DNA from: Flammeovirga sp. EKP202
GTDB lineage: Bacteria; Bacteroidota; Bacteroidia; Cytophagales; Flammeovirgaceae
Reading direction: 5' to 3'
NCBI RefSeq assembly: GCF_014534745.1
Contig: NZ_JACVVP010000050.1
Coordinates: forward strand, 1-56,210
Length of the DNA: 56,210 bases
The position numbers and the translations under genes were made by a program. Every line of letters starts with the position of its first letter. The first letter of the stretch is position 1. Positions 39,439 to 48,183 of the stretch are shown here, one piece after another. The notes beneath the pieces were generated by a model. That model did not search any database and was not told where the DNA came from. It saw nothing but the letters and a program-made list of their open reading frames with translations.

Positions 39439-40095
39439 CTATTTTCCCTTTTTCAAAACTGCCACACCATAAAATCTATTAACACTATCTCCTAATTTAC
39501 TAGTGACTACATCATTAAAAGATTGAATGCTTTCCACATGTAAATTCGTATTAGCCACTAAATTTCGAATAGCCTGATCATCATACAGTGTGAATTTATC
39601 CCTTACGAAAGGTAGTTTTTCCATAAAACTTTTCTGAGCAAAACTGATGATACAACTTCCCCCAACTTTCAGCACCTTTTCAATTTCTTTGATAAAAGTG
39701 AAGGGTTTAGTCCAGAAATAGACATTATTGACACTCAATACAAAGTCAAATTGGTTCTCTTCAAAAGGAATTTTCTGCCCTTCATAGAGTAAAAATGAAG
39801 CAGTAGTATCAGTGTAATTTTCCTTACAATATTGCCACATTGTTTCAGAAATCTCTAAACCTGTATACTCTACATCTTCTGCTTTCTTTAGAATTTTGTA
39901 TAAATGACCACAGTTTCCATGCCCGAGTTCTAGTATTTTATCTTGATTTTGAACATCCATCGCTTCAATACCACTTAGCGTCATATTGATATTGGACTCA
40001 TTCATGATATTGCCAACATTGATTCCGTTGTCTCCTTCAGGACAGCTGAGTTGTTTTTCGAGTTCTTGTAACTCTTCTTCCGTTAGTTTTTCCAT
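39439..40095 (-). CDS. Class I SAM-dependent methyltransferase
   Basis: 218 aa, cytoplasmic. Rossmann-type methyltransferase of the Methyltransf_11/25 type: motif I ILELGHGNCGH near residue 54, the acidic end of strand 2 in YTGLEISETM, motif around LLYEGQKIPFEENQFDFVLS, and KVLKVGGSCIISFA (motif VI region). The substrate is unknown; a small molecule is more likely than DNA or RNA because no target-recognition domain is present. It is divergent from the MarR/GbsR-type regulator, and two of the four upstream palindromes (40264, 40306) are nearer to its start, so it may share that control. Confidence 0.82.
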   Translation of the reverse strand: MEKLTEEELQELEKQLSCPEGDNGINVGNIMNESNINMTLSGIEAMDVQNQDKILELGHGNCGHLYKILKKAEDVEYTGLEISETMWQYCKENYTDTTASFLLYEGQKIPFEENQFDFVLSVNNVYFWTKPFTFIKEIEKVLKVGGSCIISFAQKSFMEKLPFVRDKFTLYDDQAIRNLVANTNLHVESIQSFNDVVTSKLGDSVNRFYGVAVLKKGK

Positions 40096-40263
40096 TATTA
40101 TTTATAAAGTTTGAGAGTTTACTGTTACCAAAAATTTTTATCGTTGGATAACAAGATCAATTTAAAAAGAGTAATGTAAAGCTATGGGATTATTTTGATT
40201 TGTGTATTTATACAATGTTAAAAGAGGCTTTCTCATGTGTTTATTGTTAATACAAATGAATGA

Positions 40264-40283
40264 AGTTTCTAATTTAGGAAACT
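40264..40283. promoter_or_regulatory. Operator-like palindrome 1 (GTTTC…GAAAC family)
   Basis: AGTTTC-N8-GAAACT, directly followed by TATCATATTTG, a possible -7 region. The same operator/promoter order recurs at 40512 and 51050. Confidence 0.6.
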
Positions 40284-40305
40284 AAATATCATATTTGTAT
40301 CATCA

Positions 40306-40323
40306 GTTTCCGAAAGAGGAAAC
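40306..40323. promoter_or_regulatory. Operator-like palindrome 2
   Basis: A perfect GTTTCC-GAAAGA-GGAAAC. It lies 23 bases after palindrome 1, between the divergent methyltransferase and regulator genes. Confidence 0.6.
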
Positions 40324-40511
40324 AAATAGATTTGAAATATTAATTTTAGTTGAAAAAAATTGCAATGTATATGATCACTTGATATTGAGTTAGTTTTAAT
40401 ATTAGTGAAAATGACGTTGATTATAAGGGTTGTATTATTTATTGATTCTTCATGTTAATGCAGTTGATATTTTTTTTAATTATGAAATAAAGATGTTAAT
40501 GAATTTTATTA

Positions 40512-40531
40512 AGTTTCTTTATCAGGAAACT
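40512..40531. promoter_or_regulatory. Operator-like palindrome 3
   Basis: AGTTTC-N8-GAAACT, followed by AATTATCATCTTTG. The palindrome would overlap the -33 region of a promoter ending at that TTTG, which fits repression. Confidence 0.6.
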
Positions 40532-40640
40532 AATTATCATCTTTGCATTGTTATGTTACTTCATCGGAAGTGAAATTTTTATTTCAAGAATTAAAAAGTT
40601 GGTATAAAAATTAAAATTGTGATTTAATCGTATTATTTTT

Positions 40641-40658
40641 GTTTCTGAAATTGGAAAC
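40641..40658. promoter_or_regulatory. Operator-like palindrome 4, just before the regulator gene
   Basis: GTTTCT-GAAATT-GGAAAC, one mismatch from perfect, ending 32 bases before the regulator ATG at 40691. Autoregulation is likely. Confidence 0.6.
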
Positions 40659-40690
40659 TAATTTAACCTTAAATCAATAAAGAAATTAGA

Positions 40691-41143
40691 ATGGATAAAA
40701 AAGTAGCATTAGAACAGTTTGTGGCAGCACATAAATTTGACGGGTTACCGCCATTGGCCGTTAGAATTATCGGAGTATTTTATATCTCAAATGAAAAGTA
40801 CCTGACATTTGATGATATCATTGAGTTGGCAGATTCTTCAAAAGGTGCGGTGAGTAAAATGCTTAAAGTGTTGATTGCTGTTCGAAGAGTGAACTTTATC
40901 CAAGACCCAGCTTCATCACGTAAGCGTTTGTTTTATTTGGATGCTCACGGAGTAGAAGAGTACATTAAACTTGTTGTAAATGGCTTGATGGATCAAAATA
41001 CACAAATCAGAAGGTTGAGTGAGTTTAGAACTTCTGAAAGTGATAAAGAAATTGATGAATTGATTGATAAAACAATTCAGTTTAATTCGGATGTAATCAC
41101 TTCTCTTTTAAAGCTCAATGTTAAACATTATAAAAAGAAATAG
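40691..41143 (+). CDS. MarR/GbsR-type winged-helix transcriptional regulator
   Basis: 150 aa. The winged-helix core lies at about residues 20-90: LAVRIIGVFYISNEKYLTFD, the recognition region ADSSKGAVSKMLKVLIAVRR, and the wing NFIQDPASSRKRLFYLDAHG. The C-terminal third is helical, for dimerisation. The GAVSK…L.….V pattern fits the GbsR/MarR type (GbsR-like proteins repress transporter or efflux genes). It is first in line before a 27-aa peptide and an RND efflux operon. Four GTTTCC-type palindromes lie upstream, and another lies between the peptide and the TolC-like gene. I infer that it binds these palindromes and that a compound sensed by it induces efflux. Confidence 0.82.
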   Translation: MDKKVALEQFVAAHKFDGLPPLAVRIIGVFYISNEKYLTFDDIIELADSSKGAVSKMLKVLIAVRRVNFIQDPASSRKRLFYLDAHGVEEYIKLVVNGLMDQNTQIRRLSEFRTSESDKEIDELIDKTIQFNSDVITSLLKLNVKHYKKK

Positions 41144-41172
41144 TCTTTAAAATTATTAATAATCACTTGCTG

Positions 41173-41180
41173 TATCTTTG
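41173..41180 (+). promoter_or_regulatory. Promoter -7 box TATCTTTG
   Basis: A perfect match to the Bacteroidota TAnnTTTG box, 37 bases before the ATG of the 27-aa peptide and 30 bases after the regulator stop codon. It suggests an efflux-operon promoter separate from that of the regulator. Confidence 0.5.
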
Positions 41181-41217
41181 TGATATCAAATAGAAACGAG
41201 ACTAAAACTAAAACCAA

Positions 41218-41301
41218 ATGAAAAACGAAATTGTATTTTGGGTAAAACGTTACCTTCCGATGGCTGTAATTTCAATTATTGCCATAGTACTCACAAATTA
41301 G
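41218..41301 (+). CDS. 27-aa hydrophobic micro-peptide ahead of the efflux operon
   Basis: ATG at 41218, TAG at 41299-41301. It starts MKNEIVFWVKRY and continues with a hydrophobic stretch LPMAVISIIAIVL, a likely membrane helix. The second locus (51323-51406) encodes a peptide of the same length starting MKNEIILRIKRY. Eleven of 27 residues are identical and most others conservative. The shared residues use different synonymous codons (K-R-Y is AAA-CGT-TAC here and AAG-CGA-TAC there), which points to selection on the protein. It could be a small accessory subunit of the efflux pump, as AcrZ is for AcrB, or a leader peptide. Not an established family as far as I know. Confidence 0.65.
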   Translation: MKNEIVFWVKRYLPMAVISIIAIVLTN

Positions 41302-41323
41302 TAATAGTATTATTAATAATGTT

Positions 41324-41367
41324 CTGTGTATCAACAATTCAGTTTTTGATAAGCTGATGATACACAG
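41324..41367 (+). promoter_or_regulatory. Hairpin between the micro-peptide and the TolC-like gene
   Basis: CTGTGTATCA (41324-41333) pairs perfectly with TGATACACAG (41358-41367). There is no T-run. It may be a processing or attenuation structure. The second locus has no equivalent. Confidence 0.45.
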
Positions 41368-41468
41368 AGCACCTTAATTCAAAGTTTAGTCATCAAAAAT
41401 AAAATCTTAATTCTTTTCAACCTCTTTTTGTCTTAACTGAGACATGAAGTGAAAACTTATTGCCTTTT

Positions 41469-41488
41469 AGTTTCCTGTTTTGGAAACT
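41469..41488. promoter_or_regulatory. Operator-like palindrome 5, before the TolC-fusion gene
   Basis: AGTTTCC-TGTTTT-GGAAACT, a perfect 7-bp palindrome ending 17 bases before the ATG at 41506. The equivalent site at 51493 lies in the same place before the 51527 reading frame. Confidence 0.65.
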
Positions 41489-41505
41489 TAACATTAATCT
41501 CTATC

Positions 41506-43839
41506 ATGAAAAATTTACTACTATTCATTTTTATTGTTTGCTACAGTTCCGTTTTAATGGGGCAAGATCAAATCAAAATTGGCGTTTTAGCCGAAAAAGA
41601 ATCTTTACAGTCAGATGCTTTGGGTATGACCATGAAAGATGAAATTTTGTCGCTTTTAGGACATCAATATCATGTTGTATTTACTGAAGTAGTTTTTAAT
41701 AGTTATGATCCAACGCTTGCAAAGACGCAATATGATAGCCTTGTGGCGGAAGATTGTAATATGATTATCGCTTTTGGTCCTACCAATGCGTTGATGTTTT
41801 ATGAGGAGAACATTACGTTTGAAATTCCAACGATCTTGGCAGGTTTTGTCAATCAGGATTTTGTAGAATTATCCAGTCAAAACGAAACTTCAGGCATTGA
41901 TAACTTTACTTACTTTATTACTCCTTTCTCAATGAAAGGTGATGTAGGGTCATTCTATTCGTTATCTCATTATAAGAATTTGGGAGTTGTAGTGGATGAT
42001 TATCTTATTACTTCTTTTCCAATAGAACAAAAATTGGATGAAATTTTCGCTGAAATGGATGCGGAATATACATTAATTCCAATTCATGAAACGACATCAC
42101 TTTTAGAAATTCCAGCAGGGGTAGATGCGATTTATTTTAGCAGTTCTTCCCAGTTAGGAGAAGAGGATTACCAAAAGGTCATCAATCAAGTAAACGAGTT
42201 ACAACTTCCATCTTTATCGGGGTACGGAGTTAGAGATTTAGAGTTGGGTGTGATGGCCACCAATCAGCCGAATATCAATTTTGATCAGATTTTTAGAAGG
42301 ATAGCATTGACGATTGAAGCGGTAACGAGAGGTCAAAACTTATCAGAATTACCGATAGAAATTGATTATGAAAATGGAATGACAATCAACCTTGATGTAG
42401 CGGAGTATGTGGGTATGAATTTCAAGAATAGCGAAATCGTAAAGTACAACTACATGCAATCGAACTTCAAAGGTGAAGAGCACCGCTTCTCATTAAAAAG
42501 CTTAATGAACATCATGCTTCATCAAAACTTAGCGTTGCAAGCTGAGCGAAAATCCATTGACATTAAAGGCCAAGAAGTTCGATTGTCGAAGTCGAATTAC
42601 TTGCCAGAAGTGGGTGTAAATGCAGGTGGTACTTACGTGAATGCGGAGATGGCAGAGTTGTCTTTCGGTCAGAACCCAGAGTATAGTATGACAGGAAATG
42701 TACAATTGAAACAGACTATTTACTCGGCGGATGCTTCAGCAAATATTAAAATGGCCCAACTATTATTAGAAGCTCAGAGAGAAGATTTTAATGCTTTAGA
42801 ATTGGATCAAGTTTTGGAAGTTGGGATGACTTATTACAACACTTTAATCTATGAAGCGAACAAAAGTATTCAATTGAAAAACCTCCAGCTAACCAAAGAA
42901 AATTTGAAATTGGCAGAAGAAAATCTTCAAATGGGAGTGGGAGGGAAATCTGATGTATTAAGGTTTCAAAGCCAATTGGCTCAAAATACGCAAGGAATTA
43001 TTGAAGCCAAGAATACAGTTGCTCAATCGCATCTAGCATTGAATAAATTATTGAACCTGCCAATGGACGAACGCCTAGTTTTGGAAGACAGCTTACTGCT
43101 TGGGGTACAAGTACAAAATGAAGCGTATGAGCAATTAATTGAACTGTTGGATCAGCCCAATGAACGCTTTTTATTGACGGAGTTCTTGATCCAAGAGGCG
43201 TTGACCAACTCTCCTGAATTGATGAGTTTGCATTACAACAAAGAATCTGTTGAGAGGAACTATAAGTTGAACAAAAATGGTCGCTTTATTCCAACAGTCG
43301 CTTTACAAGGACAATACAATCAGTTTTTATTAAGAGAAGGAGCGGGTACAACAATGCCGGTGGGCTTTCCAAGTGTTCCATTGAACAATTACAATGTAGG
43401 TTTGAATGTTTCTATTCCAATCTTTCAACAAAATACAAGAAACATCAACCAGCAAAAATCAAAAATTCAGATGGAAAAGTTAACTGTTCAGAAAAATGAT
43501 TTTGAGCAGGACATGGAAAGAATGGTCTATGACAATATCATTGCTTTGGTTAATGAATTGACCAATATCGAAATCTCAAAAGCCAACAAGGTAGTGGCAG
43601 AAGAGAACTTAAAAATCTCTCAGAGTGAATACGCCAACGGCATTATTCCAGTGATTCAGCTGATAGACGCTCAAAATAATCTTTTAGAAAATGAGTTGGC
43701 ATTTATCACTGCACAATACAACTACTTTATAGTTTCACTCCAAATACAAAGAGCGATCGGTTACTATTTTCTATTAAACTCAGAAGAAAACAACCAAGCC
43801 TTTTATGCTCGTGCTACACAATTTATCCAAAATAATTAA
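41506..43839 (+). CDS. Fusion of ABC-type substrate-binding domain and TolC-family outer-membrane efflux protein
   Basis: 777 aa from the ATG at 41506. An in-frame GTG at 41449 would run through the operator and add 19 residues before a clear signal peptide (MKNLLLFIFIVCYSSVLMGQ), so I reject it. Residues about 22-320 look like an ABC substrate-binding domain of the PF04392 type: QIKIGVLAEKESLQSDALGM, NMIIAFGPTNALMFYEE, PTILAGFVNQDF, NLGVVVDDYL. Residues about 326-777 are TolC/OEP: paired long helices with ALQAERKSIDIKG, NKSIQLKNLQLTKENLKLAE, LNKLLNLPM, QFNSDF-like second half (QNDFEQDMERMVYDNII-like helices). TolC proteins form the outer-membrane exit duct for RND pumps. The periplasmic adaptor starts 22 bases downstream. 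The fused binding domain may sense or deliver substrate in the periplasm; this is inference. Confidence 0.85.
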   Translation: MKNLLLFIFIVCYSSVLMGQDQIKIGVLAEKESLQSDALGMTMKDEILSLLGHQYHVVFTEVVFNSYDPTLAKTQYDSLVAEDCNMIIAFGPTNALMFYEENITFEIPTILAGFVNQDFVELSSQNETSGIDNFTYFITPFSMKGDVGSFYSLSHYKNLGVVVDDYLITSFPIEQKLDEIFAEMDAEYTLIPIHETTSLLEIPAGVDAIYFSSSSQLGEEDYQKVINQVNELQLPSLSGYGVRDLELGVMATNQPNINFDQIFRRIALTIEAVTRGQNLSELPIEIDYENGMTINLDVAEYVGMNFKNSEIVKYNYMQSNFKGEEHRFSLKSLMNIMLHQNLALQAERKSIDIKGQEVRLSKSNYLPEVGVNAGGTYVNAEMAELSFGQNPEYSMTGNVQLKQTIYSADASANIKMAQLLLEAQREDFNALELDQVLEVGMTYYNTLIYEANKSIQLKNLQLTKENLKLAEENLQMGVGGKSDVLRFQSQLAQNTQGIIEAKNTVAQSHLALNKLLNLPMDERLVLEDSLLLGVQVQNEAYEQLIELLDQPNERFLLTEFLIQEALTNSPELMSLHYNKESVERNYKLNKNGRFIPTVALQGQYNQFLLREGAGTTMPVGFPSVPLNNYNVGLNVSIPIFQQNTRNINQQKSKIQMEKLTVQKNDFEQDMERMVYDNIIALVNELTNIEISKANKVVAEENLKISQSEYANGIIPVIQLIDAQNNLLENELAFITAQYNYFIVSLQIQRAIGYYFLLNSEENNQAFYARATQFIQNN

Positions 43840-43861
43840 TCATCCTATATCAATCAAAATC

Positions 43862-44941
43862 ATGAAAAATACTACAATTTTATCTTTGCTATTTGCTGTT
43901 TTCATTTTCAATTCAGCTTGTCAAAAAGAAGAAAATCAGAAAGAAGAAACATATAGAAGTGTTCGTTATTTAAAAGTAGGGAATACTACTTTAAGCAATA
44001 ATACAACCTACAGCGGGAAAGCTTCTGCGGATCAAGAAATGGAGTTGAGTTTTAGGAATAATGGCATTATCGTAAAGAAATTAGTGAAGGTGGGACAAAA
44101 GGTGAAGAAGGGAGAATTATTGATGCAATTAGACAATATTCAAGCTCAACTTTCTTACGAGCAGTCATTGGCCTCTTTAAAAGCGGCAAAATCTGAAATG
44201 TACACTGCCAAGTCAGAGTATGAAAGAGGCCGAAAATTATATGAACAAGGTAATTATACTTTAAGTAAATATGAGACAGTCAAAAATACTTTCGAAAATG
44301 CTTCTAATCAGTTGACATCAGCAGAAAGAAAATTAGCCATCGATCACCAACAAATTCTCAACGGATACATTTATGCTCCAAAAGATGCAGTGGTGGCCGA
44401 GGTCAATGCAAATATCAATGAAACGGTAAGTTCTGGCCACAAAGTAATGGTCTTGAATGCAGGAAACGAGATGAATGTGATTGTGGGAGTGTCGGAAAGT
44501 ACTATCAATGAAGTCAAAAATGGAATGGGTGCGTTTCTCAACTTTAAGTCAATTGCTCAAAAACTAAAAGGTGAAGTGATAGAAGTATCGCCCATTTTAA
44601 ATCAGGAAAATGCTACTTTCCCCGTGAAAATTAGAATCAATAATCCTACAGCTTCTATCCATCCAGGAATGGCGACGGAAGTGAAATTTGACATGGGAGA
44701 TTTGGCTTCTGAATATAACATTGTCTTGCCTTTGAGTGCTATTGGTGAAGACGAGCATGGCAACTTTGTCTACACTATTGAAGACCATAGTGATGAATTA
44801 GGGGTGATAGGAAAGCAATACATCAAAGTAGGTGAATTGACGGACGAAGGCATCCTTATCAATGAAGGTGTAGAACAAGGTCAGATGATTGTGACTGCCG
44901 GCCTGCATACACTGATCAATGGTCAAATCGTAACGCTTTAA
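43862..44941 (+). CDS. RND efflux periplasmic adaptor lipoprotein (membrane fusion protein)
   Basis: 359 aa from the ATG at 43862. An ATG at 43805 would overlap the upstream gene and add 19 residues before the signal peptide. Lipobox at Cys20 (FNSACQKEE). The adaptor has the usual order: half lipoyl domain (GIIVKKLVKVGQKVKKGELL), coiled-coil hairpin (about residues 90-160, LASLKAAKSEMYTAKSEYER), second half lipoyl (GYIYAPKDAVVAEVNANINE), and beta-barrel and membrane-proximal parts (IHPGMATEVKFDMG, VTAGLHTLINGQIV). It joins the RND pump encoded 34 bases downstream to the TolC fusion encoded upstream. Confidence 0.9.
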   Translation: MKNTTILSLLFAVFIFNSACQKEENQKEETYRSVRYLKVGNTTLSNNTTYSGKASADQEMELSFRNNGIIVKKLVKVGQKVKKGELLMQLDNIQAQLSYEQSLASLKAAKSEMYTAKSEYERGRKLYEQGNYTLSKYETVKNTFENASNQLTSAERKLAIDHQQILNGYIYAPKDAVVAEVNANINETVSSGHKVMVLNAGNEMNVIVGVSESTINEVKNGMGAFLNFKSIAQKLKGEVIEVSPILNQENATFPVKIRINNPTASIHPGMATEVKFDMGDLASEYNIVLPLSAIGEDEHGNFVYTIEDHSDELGVIGKQYIKVGELTDEGILINEGVEQGQMIVTAGLHTLINGQIVTL

Positions 44942-44975
44942 TCTATTATCCAATCTCAATAATTCATCAGTCAAA

Positions 44976-47900
44976 ATGATAAACTTCGCAAAATTCTCCA
45001 TCGAAAAGAACCGTATTGTTCTTAGTATTTTAGCCGTGGTCATGATCATGGGAGTCGTCTTCTACCAATCTTTATCAAGAGACAGTATGCCTCCATTTAC
45101 AGTAAGAGTAGCCACAATTGTTGCTTCTTTTCCAGGGGCTAGTCCAGATAGAGTGGAGGAATTAGTAACGGACAAAATTGAAAAAGTAGCTCAAGAATTA
45201 CCAGAACTAAAGAAAGTAACAAGTGATTCAAGAACAGGCCTTTCAGTGGTTACGGTAGAGTTGAAAATGGAGGTGACCCCTGAAAATTTACAAGACGTTT
45301 GGGATCGTTTGAGAAGAAAATTGGACCGTATGTCAGACCTTCCTTCCAACGTTCATCCACAATTACAAGATGATGGAATTGGCGAGGTATTCGGTATTGC
45401 TGTAGGCATCACAAGTGATGGTTTCTCTTATGCTGAAGTCAAAAAATATGCGGATCAACTGAGAAATGACTTGATCAGTTTGGAAGATGCGGCCAAAGTA
45501 GAGATCAATGGAGAGCAAGAAGAGAGAGTATTTATCAAGTTTGATAATGCAAAATTGAAAACCTATGGATTGACTTCAAGCAGTTTGGAGCAAATGATTA
45601 GTGCTACGAACATTTTGAATACAGGTGGTGAAATCAATGTTCAAAATGAGAGAATTGTGTTAGAACCTTCCGGCAATTTTAATCATGTAAAAGACATTCA
45701 CAATATGCTGATTCCTGTAGGAAACAACGGCAATGTAATATTGCTATCTGATGTGGCAACAATTGAAAAAGGTTATATCTATCCGCAGAAACAGATTGTA
45801 AAAATCAATGGAAAGAAAGGTGTTTCATTACATATTTCATTAAAGGAAGGAAGAAATATTTTGAGCCTAGGAAAAGAAGTAGATCAAGTTTTAGCAGAGT
45901 ACGAAGAGCAATTACCAATTGGTTTGGAAGTATTGAGATTGTCTTCTTTGGATCATTATATTGATCATAAAGTAACAGATTTTGAAGGCAATTTAATTCA
46001 GTCTGTAGTGATTGTTTTAGCCGTGATGTTGATCTTTTTAGGCCTAAGAACAGGGTTAGTGATTGCCAGTTTAATTCCAATGGTGACAATTGCCACATTT
46101 ATGGTGATGGGTTTATTCGATTTAGGTATCAACCAAATTTCATTGGCGGCATTAATTATGGCTTTAGGGATGATGGTAGACAACGGGATTGTGGTTGCGG
46201 AATCCATCATGGTGAAAATGGAAGAAGGAATTGAGGTGAAAAAGGCGGCGATTGATTCCGTACAAGAATTATTTTATCCTTTATTAATCTCCACTTTGAC
46301 TACATCAGCAGCATTTTTATCTTTCTATATGGCAGAGTCAATCATGGGTGACATTATGGGACCCATCTTCTCTGTTATTTCAATTGCATTGATTTCTTCA
46401 TGGCTGATTTCATTGAGTATCATCTCCTTGTTATGTGTGTACTTTTTGAAAGTAAAACCAAACGGAGAGCAGAAAAAGAAGTTCTTAGATCGTATGATTG
46501 AGGCTTTAAAATCGGGTTATCATCAAGTGATTTTGATCTCTTTGAAATACAAGAAAACAGTTGTAGCAGGAGTTTGTGTGATGTTTGTGGCTTCGATTTT
46601 AGGTTTTGGCTTATTGGAAGTATTATTCTTCCCTGATAGCGATAGAAATATGATTACCATTGATATCAATTTACCGCAAGGTTCAAGAATCGAATCTACT
46701 CAAGAAGTGATCCAAGAGTTGGAAGGTTTTTTCAGAGAAGAATTAATGGTCAATGATCATAGAAATGAAGGAATTACATCGTGGACTTCATTTATTGGAG
46801 AAGGTCCTTCGTCTTATGATTTAGGGTATACTGCAGATGAACCGAACGCCAATTATGCTCACATTTTGGTTAACACTTCAGATCAATTAATCAATAATGC
46901 ATTAATTAAAAAGATTGACGAATACAGCTTTTTACACTTTCATGATGCTGATGTAAAAGCAGGTTTGTTAGGAGCTGGAAGTGGTGGAGCACCCATCGAA
47001 ATCAAAGTTTCAGGAAATAATCCAGACCAATTACAGCAAATTGCGACAAGCATCAGAGCAGAGTTATCGAAAGTAGAAGGCACTAAAAACGTAAAAGACG
47101 ATTGGGGACCGAAAGGTAAAAAGTTTGTAATTGAAATCGATCAAAGTAAGGCACAATCGGCAGGGATGACCAATCAAGATATTGCCGTGTCATTACAAAC
47201 AATCTTGGACGGTTTTCAGACGGGTGAATTTAGAGAAGATGAGAAGTCAATTCCAATTTTATTGCAGAGTATTGAAAGTTCTGATTTGTCATTGTCTGCT
47301 TTAAAAACGGCCAATGTTTACAGCCAAAACACAGGAAAAAGTGTTCCATTAAATCAGGTTGCTGAGATTGTTCCGGTGTGGCAGTATACACAGATCAAAA
47401 GAGAGAATTTGAAGCGTACAATTACGGTAGAATGTGAATTGAAAGAAGATGGAAACGCCAATACCATCATGACAGCCATTCAGCCTTGGTTGGATCAGGA
47501 ACAAAAAAAATGGGGAGCAGGATATTCTTACTCTCTGGGTGGAGATGCTGAAGAAAGTGCAGAGAATATGGGAGCGGTTTTCGTTTACTTACCCTTATCA
47601 GCTTTTATCATCGTGATGCTATTGGTGATGCAGTTCAATTCTTTCAGAAAAATGACTATTATTCTTTTGACCATTCCATTGGGTGTTATCGGTATGGTAC
47701 TCGGCTTGTTGGTTTTCCAAGTTCCATTCGGATTTATGGCTTTCCTTGGGATTATCTCACTGGCAGGAATTGTGATCAACAATGCCATTGTACTGATTGA
47801 GAGAATAGAAGTAGAAGAAAAGGAGTTGAAAAAAGCACCTTTACAAGCCGTGATTGATGCATGTTTACAGCGATTCAGACCCATTATTTTAGCCACTTTC

Positions 47901-48053
47901 ACCACGGTACTTGGACTTATTCCATTGTACTTAGGAGGTGGAGTAATCTGGGAACCAATGGCAGTAACCATTATGGTCGGGTTAATGTTTGGAACTATCA
48001 TCACCTTGATTTTTATCCCCGCTTTGTACAGTATTTTATTTAAAGTGAAGTAA
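44976..48053 (+). CDS. RND-family multidrug efflux permease (AcrB/MdtB-like)
   Basis: 1025 aa, normal length for the family. Twelve predicted membrane helices in the 1+5+1+5 arrangement with two large periplasmic loops (about 35-335 and 560-850). N-terminus INFAKFSIEKNRIVLSILAV. RND features: FPGASPDRVEELVTDKIE, the helix-4 motif GMMVDNGIVVAES (Asp402 with Asn403 where AcrB has two Asp), GDAEESAENMG before helix 7, and GIVINNAIVLIERIE in helix 10. It exports hydrophobic or amphipathic compounds by proton antiport through the adaptor and TolC fusion. Only one of the AcrB-type Asp pair is present, which is seen in other RND subgroups. Last gene of the operon; a terminator follows at 48143. Confidence 0.92.
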   Translation: MINFAKFSIEKNRIVLSILAVVMIMGVVFYQSLSRDSMPPFTVRVATIVASFPGASPDRVEELVTDKIEKVAQELPELKKVTSDSRTGLSVVTVELKMEVTPENLQDVWDRLRRKLDRMSDLPSNVHPQLQDDGIGEVFGIAVGITSDGFSYAEVKKYADQLRNDLISLEDAAKVEINGEQEERVFIKFDNAKLKTYGLTSSSLEQMISATNILNTGGEINVQNERIVLEPSGNFNHVKDIHNMLIPVGNNGNVILLSDVATIEKGYIYPQKQIVKINGKKGVSLHISLKEGRNILSLGKEVDQVLAEYEEQLPIGLEVLRLSSLDHYIDHKVTDFEGNLIQSVVIVLAVMLIFLGLRTGLVIASLIPMVTIATFMVMGLFDLGINQISLAALIMALGMMVDNGIVVAESIMVKMEEGIEVKKAAIDSVQELFYPLLISTLTTSAAFLSFYMAESIMGDIMGPIFSVISIALISSWLISLSIISLLCVYFLKVKPNGEQKKKFLDRMIEALKSGYHQVILISLKYKKTVVAGVCVMFVASILGFGLLEVLFFPDSDRNMITIDINLPQGSRIESTQEVIQELEGFFREELMVNDHRNEGITSWTSFIGEGPSSYDLGYTADEPNANYAHILVNTSDQLINNALIKKIDEYSFLHFHDADVKAGLLGAGSGGAPIEIKVSGNNPDQLQQIATSIRAELSKVEGTKNVKDDWGPKGKKFVIEIDQSKAQSAGMTNQDIAVSLQTILDGFQTGEFREDEKSIPILLQSIESSDLSLSALKTANVYSQNTGKSVPLNQVAEIVPVWQYTQIKRENLKRTITVECELKEDGNANTIMTAIQPWLDQEQKKWGAGYSYSLGGDAEESAENMGAVFVYLPLSAFIIVMLLVMQFNSFRKMTIILLTIPLGVIGMVLGLLVFQVPFGFMAFLGIISLAGIVINNAIVLIERIEVEEKELKKAPLQAVIDACLQRFRPIILATFTTVLGLIPLYLGGGVIWEPMAVTIMVGLMFGTIITLIFIPALYSILFKVK

Positions 48054-48142
48054 TCAAGATACAAACCATACTTTGTGATAATAGGATAATTATACCCAAA
48101 AACGGTAGTAAGAGTGAAAATTAGTTATCATGTAAAGCAATT

Positions 48143-48174
48143 GAGGCACCCTAATCTTTAAGGTGCCTCTTTCT
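48143..48174. terminator. Bidirectional terminator after the efflux operon
   Basis: GAGGCACC (48143-48150) pairs with GGTGCCTC (48162-48169), followed by TTTCT. It lies between the RND gene and the convergent gene at 48184. Confidence 0.75.
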
Positions 48175-48183
48175 ATTATTATT

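Noticed and set aside
41449-41505. GTG start for the TolC fusion
   Set aside because: It would translate through the operator palindrome and hide the signal peptide. The ATG at 41506 matches the duplicate at 51527.
47585-48064. Minus-strand 159-aa frame opposite the RND gene
   Set aside because: It is the antisense of membrane helices of a clear RND permease and has no homology-like features.
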